A stretch of 10,015 nt of DNA, from NCBI GenBank assembly GCA_016928455.1, contig JAFGKP010000139.1, positions 1-10,015 on the forward strand. The letters are read 5' to 3'. The translations under genes were made by a program, and so were the position numbers. Below the pieces are notes generated by a model. The model was not told the DNA's origin, did no database searches, and saw only the letters and a list, made by a program, of their open reading frames with translations. Below, in pieces: positions 5,534 to 10,015 of the stretch (position 1 is the first letter of the stretch; each line of letters begins with the position of its first letter). Source of the DNA: Methanomicrobia archaeon (lineage in GTDB: Archaea; Halobacteriota; Syntropharchaeia; Alkanophagales; Methanospirareceae).

Positions 5534-6460
5534 TCACGTTTTTTCATCTCCCTTTTGCGATAAGAACCATTCACTGAGTTCGATAACGTTCGTCCGTCTC
5601 CATGCTTTCTTGACGATCTGTTGGCGTTCAAGCGCACGGAGGACACTGGCGAGCGACGATTTCGAGATCGCCGTCTCGTTTCTGAGATCCGCCTGTGTCA
5701 TTTCACCGTTATGCTTCAGCAACGCGTTCACAATAGCGCGCTCGCGATCCGTGAGCGTCTCCATGATGTGCGCAATACCCGGCGTTCGTTCGCTCTCCTT
5801 TTTTGGTGCTCCGCGCGGCTTTTCCACCTGACCGGGCTCGCTTCCCAACCGCACCATCATAATGCCGACGCTCAGCATAATGGAAACGATAGCGAGCAGC
5901 ACGATGAGAATAATGAAGCCCGGGTCGAAGGTGATGGCGCCCGACACTTCTGCGGGCGTGGTCAGCGACTGCTGATACGCTATCTTCACGTCTGGGCCTT
6001 CTTGGACTTCGTAGCCGTGGAAGTCCACCACGAGTGACTCGTTCGCGGTCCACACGAGGTATTCGAGCTGATCCGAGGAGCTTATTCTGCCCAAGCTGAC
6101 CTGCGGGGGGAGATAGAAGACGACCTGATAGGTGCTATAATTCGCCGTTGTGGTGAAGGTGAGCGTCCATCGGTCCCCGGACTTCTCGGTGAGCGCATGC
6201 GTGATGGCGTAGAGCTGCTGTGTCTCATTCTCATAGATGTAGTCTGCGGTCTCGAGGAACGGGAGACTTCGAGGCTCATTGATATAGCCAATCACGAGTG
6301 CTTTTCCGGTCTCGTCCACATAAATATCCAGAATGAGCTGGCTGGTATAGCCCCCCGTATCGTTTAAGGCGAACGAGTACTCGTCACTGGCAAGACCCGC
6401 GGCCGGCGTCGCCGTGGCTATGAACAGGAGAACAAGGTACAGTATCCCTGTCGTCTTCAT
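5534..6460 (-). CDS. Membrane-anchored winged-helix transcriptional regulator with extracytoplasmic sensor domain
   Basis: The 308-residue protein has, in order, a signal peptide (1-24, cleavage near GLA/SDE), an extracytoplasmic beta-rich domain (25-178, including YQVVFYLPPQVSLG), one membrane helix (181-204, FIILIVLLAIVSIMLSVGIMM), a charged linker and a MarR-like winged helix (about 236-303). The wHTH has LTDRERAIVNALLKHNGEMTQADLRNE-type spacing, a recognition helix near 264-281 (SKSSLASVLRALE) and a basic wing KKAWRRTN. This is the archaeal family of membrane-bound regulators that places a sensor outside and a DNA-binding domain inside the cell. The ligand is unknown. ATG 6460 is the natural start for the signal peptide, with only a weak SD (GGTAAGAG). 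The gene sits between the ABC operon upstream and the 216-aa gene downstream, all on one strand. Confidence 0.85.
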   Translation of the reverse strand: MKTTGILYLVLLFIATATPAAGLASDEYSFALNDTGGYTSQLILDIYVDETGKALVIGYINEPRSLPFLETADYIYENETQQLYAITHALTEKSGDRWTLTFTTTANYSTYQVVFYLPPQVSLGRISSSDQLEYLVWTANESLVVDFHGYEVQEGPDVKIAYQQSLTTPAEVSGAITFDPGFIILIVLLAIVSIMLSVGIMMVRLGSEPGQVEKPRGAPKKESERTPGIAHIMETLTDRERAIVNALLKHNGEMTQADLRNETAISKSSLASVLRALERQQIVKKAWRRTNVIELSEWFLSQKGDEKT

Positions 6461-6571
6461 GTTATGCTCTTACCGGCTAGCCGACTCGCATCCGGCGGTC
6501 TAAAGCTAGATTAGTGTGTGCAGTACGTAAACTTTTCCCCCGGTCTGTAACTCCTTCATTCGGGTATTCAT
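6461..6571 (-). promoter_or_regulatory. Gap before the wHTH gene with possible promoter and palindrome
   Basis: Between the permease stop and ATG 6460 the minus strand holds GGGGAAAAG followed by TTTACGTA (6532-6525), which could be a BRE/TATA pair. A 10-bp perfect palindrome, CGGCTAGCCG, lies at 6474-6483, inside the likely leader. It differs from the palindrome at 5508-5520. No hairpin with T-run ends the ABC operon here, so readthrough into the regulator is possible. Confidence 0.35.
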
Positions 6572-7828
6572 TTATTCGTATCGCAGCGCATCCACCGGTT
6601 TAAGCTTTGAGGCGCGATGGGCGGGAATCACTCCTGCGGCTATACCAATGCCAACTGCTAGCATGATCGCGTATAGTAGCAGCATCGGCGTGATTCTCGT
6701 GGTCAGTTCGCCACCCATTCCCATTATCCGCATACCCAGGAGCGGCAGTAATGACGAAATACCAGCACCGAGGCAAACCCCTATGATGCCTCCGATGAGG
6801 CCGACTATTGCCGCATTTAAGAGGAAGATCATCATGATGTCACCGTTCTTCGCACCGATGGATTTCATGATCCCAATCTCCTTTGTCTTCTCCAAAACTG
6901 AGGTGAACATGGTGTTTGCGATACCCACGGATCCGACGAGCAAAGAAACAGCGGCAATAGCTTCTAAGAACAGGCTCATTGTTTGCGTTACATCGCTCAT
7001 AGTCTCCTGCATGGCTTTCGCGGACATGATCCTGAAATCCTGGGTATCCTCAGTCAGGTGCCGGAAGATCAGTAACTTCTCCTCTGCTTCTTCCATGATC
7101 TGTTCGACATCATCAGTGTTCGCAGCCTTAATGATAATAGAATCAAATGCATCATCGCCAACGTCCTCCAGGGTGTCTCGTGCAGCGTCAATGGGCATGA
7201 TTATGGTACGGTCATTCCCACCAAAACTGCCACTTTCCTCTAAGATGCCCACGATCTTGAATGATTTGCCCTCTATGGTAAGTACCCTGTTCACGGTAAG
7301 TGGTTGTTTGAAGGTATCTTCGGCTATGCTGCTGCCAACAACGACGACGTTATAGTCCGAGGGCCCGAGGAATCGTCCTGATGTCAGTTCAGACGTGGTG
7401 ATCTCTTTCCAGACCAGCGGGTCAACGCCCTCGATTGAGATGGTTGCCTTCTCACCGAGGTAATATACTTCACCCGTGCCGGAAACGGTGCCTTGAATGG
7501 CGGCAATGCCGTCAATAGTCCGGAGTACCTGAACGTCTTTTTTGGTCAGGTTTTTAGCCTCCGTATCGGTAGCGGTTTCACCTCCCGGGCCACCAGGCGG
7601 GCCACGGAATCCTGCAGAAGCACGTCCGCCGCCGGAGGAGATGGTAATGAGCTCAGCCCCGAGCCCGCCAAGATGGCTCTCGACACCCGCCTGCATGCCC
7701 TCACCAATAGAAACGATGGCGACAACGGCTGCGATCCCAATGACGATCCCAATAATGGTCAGCCAGCTGCGGAGCTTACTGTGGACGATGATATTGAGGG
7801 CTAATGTGAGTGACTTGCTCGTTTTCAT
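6572..7828 (-). CDS. MacB/FtsX-type ABC transporter permease
   Basis: The 418-residue permease has the MacB plan. The N-terminal segment (LALNIIVHSKLRSWLTIIGIVIGIAAVVAI) is the first membrane helix with the classic KLRSxLTxxGIxIGI motif. A large outer domain of about 240 residues follows, starting with a Gly/Pro-rich stretch (GFRGPPGGPGG), then three C-terminal helices. The cytoplasmic coupling segment EKTKEIGIMKSIGAKNGDI and the end PAHRASKLKPVDALRYE are diagnostic. In such transporters ATP hydrolysis drives mechanical work in the outer domain instead of passing substrate through a channel. ATG 7828 starts 4 nt after the stop of the COG1361 gene and fits the family N-terminus; TTG 7840 would add four residues and overlap that gene. 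It is the last gene of the operon and its ATPase is at 9581-10015. Confidence 0.92.
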   Translation of the reverse strand: MKTSKSLTLALNIIVHSKLRSWLTIIGIVIGIAAVVAIVSIGEGMQAGVESHLGGLGAELITISSGGGRASAGFRGPPGGPGGETATDTEAKNLTKKDVQVLRTIDGIAAIQGTVSGTGEVYYLGEKATISIEGVDPLVWKEITTSELTSGRFLGPSDYNVVVVGSSIAEDTFKQPLTVNRVLTIEGKSFKIVGILEESGSFGGNDRTIIMPIDAARDTLEDVGDDAFDSIIIKAANTDDVEQIMEEAEEKLLIFRHLTEDTQDFRIMSAKAMQETMSDVTQTMSLFLEAIAAVSLLVGSVGIANTMFTSVLEKTKEIGIMKSIGAKNGDIMMIFLLNAAIVGLIGGIIGVCLGAGISSLLPLLGMRIMGMGGELTTRITPMLLLYAIMLAVGIGIAAGVIPAHRASKLKPVDALRYE

Positions 7829-7832
7829 CGTT

Positions 7833-9248
7833 TCACTCAATCTTACCTTCTACAGATCCGGTCAGCATCGCGTTCTTCGCTTTTCGTTTTTTGTACCGAT
7901 AAAAGAGCACGCCGGCACAGATGATCGCAACGAGCGCGAGTGCACCGATCACCGTGGTGATGTTCACGGCGCTCTGTTGCTGCCCTGGCGGGTACCTGCC
8001 GCCGGGACCCGCGGCCGTAATGGTCGTATCCGAACTCGCCGTCTGGAGCTGAACCGGCACGACTTTCTCGACCGATTGCCGCACGCCGGTCGCGTCGGTA
8101 TATTCGATGGTGACCAGCAGGTTATTACTCATCGAGCTGTTCCGCGGTTGTAACTCTGTTCTCAATCTCTCCCGGTCTTCCCACGATATTTCTCCCATTT
8201 GTGCTTCTTCTGCGGGTCCTTGGACTCCGAACGCGGAGGGGCCTGTGGACGTCAGGTCGAATGAGACGATGGTGTAATCGCCGGTATCGAGGTTGCCGAC
8301 GATCGATGCGGAGCTCCCTTGGGCCCTGAACTGGTCTTGCTCAGGTATTTTCACGGTCACGGAATACGCAGGATTATTACCCGTGTTCGCGACGTAGAGC
8401 GATACCTGGCTATCTGAGCTCTCGGAGAGGGTGATATCAAACGTGGTTCCGCCGCCGATGATGATGCCCGCGGTCGTACTCATCGAACTCGAGCCACCGC
8501 TCTCATCCTCGAACTCCAGAGTCAGGTCTAACTGATACAGACCGGCATCGGCACCCACATCAACAGCAACCAGGTACTCAACCACGACGGATTCGCCGAC
8601 TCCGATGTGACTGATGTGCTTCGTGTTGTCGGAATTGACGGGGAGTATGACGCCGTTTGCTTCGGTCCACGAGAAGACGATATCCTCGAGGGGATAGGAG
8701 CCGATATTGGCGATGGTAAACTGCAGCGCGGTCAGCTCCCCGGGCTTCAGCTCTGTCGGGACGATTTCAGCGATATCAATGATCGCGCCCTGCGCTACGC
8801 TGAGCATGATCGAATAGGCGACTTCGGGCATGGTCTCAGAGACCACAGTTCCGCCCTCGCTATAATATTGATCAAAGGAGCAGGTTGCCGTAATGGCATA
8901 CGATCCACTTGGCGCGCCCTTCGCGACATGAACGGTGACGGTAACGTCTTTGGAGCTCCACCCATTTATTGAGCCTGCATAGACGCTTGACGAGCCAACC
9001 ACCGATATATACTGGTTTTCTTGGAAATTTAGTGTTACGTGCTTTGCATCGTAGGATCCGCCATTCTGAAGGGTAACGGTCAGTGTTTTCGTCTCTCCGG
9101 GCAGGAGTTCAATAGGCTTTACGTTTGCTATAACGACGGTTGCATCAGTACCCGCGCTTATAGGAGCAACGAGACACGCGAGTACTGCCACTATACAGCA
9201 CAAAGCCAGTACCGTTTTCATGTTGTTTCTACATAGTTCCCTTATCAT
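7833..9248 (-). CDS. COG1361-type S-layer/NEW3-domain surface protein, membrane-anchored
   Basis: The 471-residue protein has an N-terminal signal segment (10-32, ending APISAG), a run of Ig-like beta domains and a C-terminal membrane helix (about 432-450) followed by KKRKAKN, so the body lies outside the cell. The repeated pattern 'lLPGETKTLTVTLQNGGSYDAKHV' (near 48-70) and 'LKPGELTALQFTIANIGSYPLEDIVF' (near 166-191) is typical of the NEW3/CARDB-like domains of COG1361. A charged insertion (EISWEDRERLRTEL) interrupts the last domain. ATG 9248 is chosen because GGAGGT (9264-9259) is 10 nt upstream; the internal ATG 9221 has no SD. The SD lies in the last codons of the Cys-rich gene, and the stop is 4 nt from the permease ATG. 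Such proteins often accompany MacB-type transporters in archaea and probably serve as their extracytoplasmic partner. Confidence 0.85.
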   Translation of the reverse strand: MIRELCRNNMKTVLALCCIVAVLACLVAPISAGTDATVVIANVKPIELLPGETKTLTVTLQNGGSYDAKHVTLNFQENQYISVVGSSSVYAGSINGWSSKDVTVTVHVAKGAPSGSYAITATCSFDQYYSEGGTVVSETMPEVAYSIMLSVAQGAIIDIAEIVPTELKPGELTALQFTIANIGSYPLEDIVFSWTEANGVILPVNSDNTKHISHIGVGESVVVEYLVAVDVGADAGLYQLDLTLEFEDESGGSSSMSTTAGIIIGGGTTFDITLSESSDSQVSLYVANTGNNPAYSVTVKIPEQDQFRAQGSSASIVGNLDTGDYTIVSFDLTSTGPSAFGVQGPAEEAQMGEISWEDRERLRTELQPRNSSMSNNLLVTIEYTDATGVRQSVEKVVPVQLQTASSDTTITAAGPGGRYPPGQQQSAVNITTVIGALALVAIICAGVLFYRYKKRKAKNAMLTGSVEGKIE

Positions 9249-9254
9249 TTTCTT

Positions 9255-9566
9255 TTATACCTCCGTTTTTAACACTAATTCAGCAAATTCTTCTGGTGTT
9301 CTGCCAGATACTTTTCTTATTGTATAGTCCGCTAATTCTAATCCAGCGGTTTTATCAATATCAGGATAATACAGCACCCGAATCGCTTCTCTTATTGTAT
9401 CCGCGGCGTTATGTTTTTTATCACTGCCATTTGGTGTTTTTTTTGGGATGTCCATATCGTAGCAGTGCGCTTTGTTTCCACAAAGTTCGCATAAGCCGTA
9501 CTGTATAGGATAGCTACTAACCGGGCACCCCAGGAAATAATTAGCACATTCTTCACAAATCAGCAT
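9255..9566 (-). CDS. Small Cys-rich (zinc-ribbon-like) protein of unknown function
   Basis: This is a 103-residue soluble protein. The first 37 residues hold C4xxC7, C14, C26xxC29 and C35, a spacing that suggests one or two structural zinc sites. A polar linker (KKTPNGSDKKH) leads to a helical C-terminal half (ADTIREAIRVLYY, PEEFAELVLKTEV). I do not recognise the family. I choose ATG 9566 because GAGGTG (9578-9573) precedes it by 6 nt; GTG 9575 would overlap that SD. It starts 14 nt after the ATPase stop and ends 6 nt before the COG1361 start, so it is fully embedded in the ABC operon. It is visibly AT-richer than its neighbours, which suggests later acquisition. A DNA- or protein-binding role is a guess only. 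Confidence 0.7.
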   Translation of the reverse strand: MLICEECANYFLGCPVSSYPIQYGLCELCGNKAHCYDMDIPKKTPNGSDKKHNAADTIREAIRVLYYPDIDKTAGLELADYTIRKVSGRTPEEFAELVLKTEV

Positions 9567-9580
9567 ATTCGTCACCTCAG

Positions 9581-10015
9581 TCAGTTGTTTTTATGGTTGT
9601 GCTCGATGCGCTCGATTTGTCCATCTTTGAGGTACACCACCCGTTCCGCTCGCGTCACCAGGTAGAAATCGTGCGTGACCAGAATGATCGTTTTGCTATC
9701 GTTCCCGTGAACCTCCTGCAGCAAGTTCATGATGAATTCGCCGGTCTTGCTGTCCAGATTCCCGGTAGGCTCGTCGGCGAGGATGATGTCAGGATCAACG
9801 GCCAGTGCTCGCGAGATGGCCACGCGCTGTTGCTGCCCACCCGAGAGTTGAGCGGGCAGGTGGTGCACGCGATCGCCCAATCCGACGAGCTCGAGCAGCT
9901 CGAGCGCAGTCTCCCGTGCCTCTGCGGAGTCGACATCCTGGAATTCCAGAGGCAGCATCACATTCTCGAGCGCGGTCAACGTCGGTATCAGGTTGAACTG
10001 CTGAAATACGAACCC
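9581..10015 (-). CDS. ABC transporter ATP-binding protein (MacB/LolD type), 5'-truncated
   Basis: The frame is open to the right edge of the window, leaving 144 C-terminal residues. The first visible residues GFVFQQFNLIPTLTALENV are the Q-loop region of LolD/MacB-type ATPases. Further on are the ABC signature LSGGQQQR (57-64), Walker B IILADEP (78-83) with the D-loop GNLDSKTG, and the H-loop THD (H115). Walker A lies beyond the window. The TTG at 9979 is an internal leucine codon, not a start. The ENVMLPL and NLDSKTGE motifs place it with the ATPases that pair with MacB/FtsX permeases, matching the permease at 6572-7828. Every visible catalytic motif is intact. Confidence 0.93.
   Translation of the reverse strand, partial: GFVFQQFNLIPTLTALENVMLPLEFQDVDSAEARETALELLELVGLGDRVHHLPAQLSGGQQQRVAISRALAVDPDIILADEPTGNLDSKTGEFIMNLLQEVHGNDSKTIILVTHDFYLVTRAERVVYLKDGQIERIEHNHKNN

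Noticed and set aside
6648..7355. 235-codon plus-strand open frame opposite the MacB permease
   Set aside because: Low-complexity Ser/Ile/Pro product, antisense shadow of a clear permease gene.

Overview
The window looks archaeal, most likely from an uncultured methanogen- or ANME-related lineage of the Halobacteriota; this is inferred from gene content, not from a marker gene. Pointers are a canonical TATA box (TTTATATA) before an A/V-type ATP synthase proteolipid gene, a membrane-anchored winged-helix regulator of the archaeal type, a COG1361 S-layer-domain protein joined to a MacB-type ABC transporter, and small iron-sulfur redox genes typical of strict anaerobes. Clear Shine-Dalgarno sites precede most genes. 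No rRNA, tRNA, CRISPR array, transposase or phage gene was seen.

Layout. 1-616 (+): 3' part of a small MscS-related membrane protein, followed by a hairpin-plus-T7 terminator. 826-1509 (-): a two-gene unit of a cysteine-poor carboxymuconolactone decarboxylase-family protein and a Rieske ferredoxin. 1796-3665 (+): a three-gene redox unit of a NapH-like membrane Fe-S protein, a small cupin and a soluble Fe-S protein. The first two genes each carry a frame-breaking lesion, while the third is intact. 3666-3965: no convincing gene, but a probable minus-strand terminator. 3966-4602 (-): a small two-helix membrane protein and an ATP synthase K (proteolipid) subunit with its own TATA promoter, apart from any other ATP synthase gene visible here. 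4804-6460 (-): a membrane-anchored wHTH regulator followed by a membrane-anchored extracytoplasmic protein of unknown function, with a perfect palindrome between them. 6572-10015 (-): an ABC operon in transcription order ATP-binding protein (cut by the window), small Cys-rich protein, COG1361 surface protein and MacB-type permease.

Working together. The right half reads as an envelope module. The ATPase and MacB/FtsX-type permease would drive work on the outer face of the membrane, the COG1361 protein would be the extracytoplasmic partner, and the neighbouring membrane wHTH protein is a candidate sensor-regulator for this or the adjacent gene. The left half is a set of small redox and stress-type functions. 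The most notable points are the two clustered lesions in the NapH-like/cupin pair, the detached proteolipid gene with an AtpI-like partner, a possible short RNA after the first gene, and an AT-richer Cys-rich gene inside the ABC operon.
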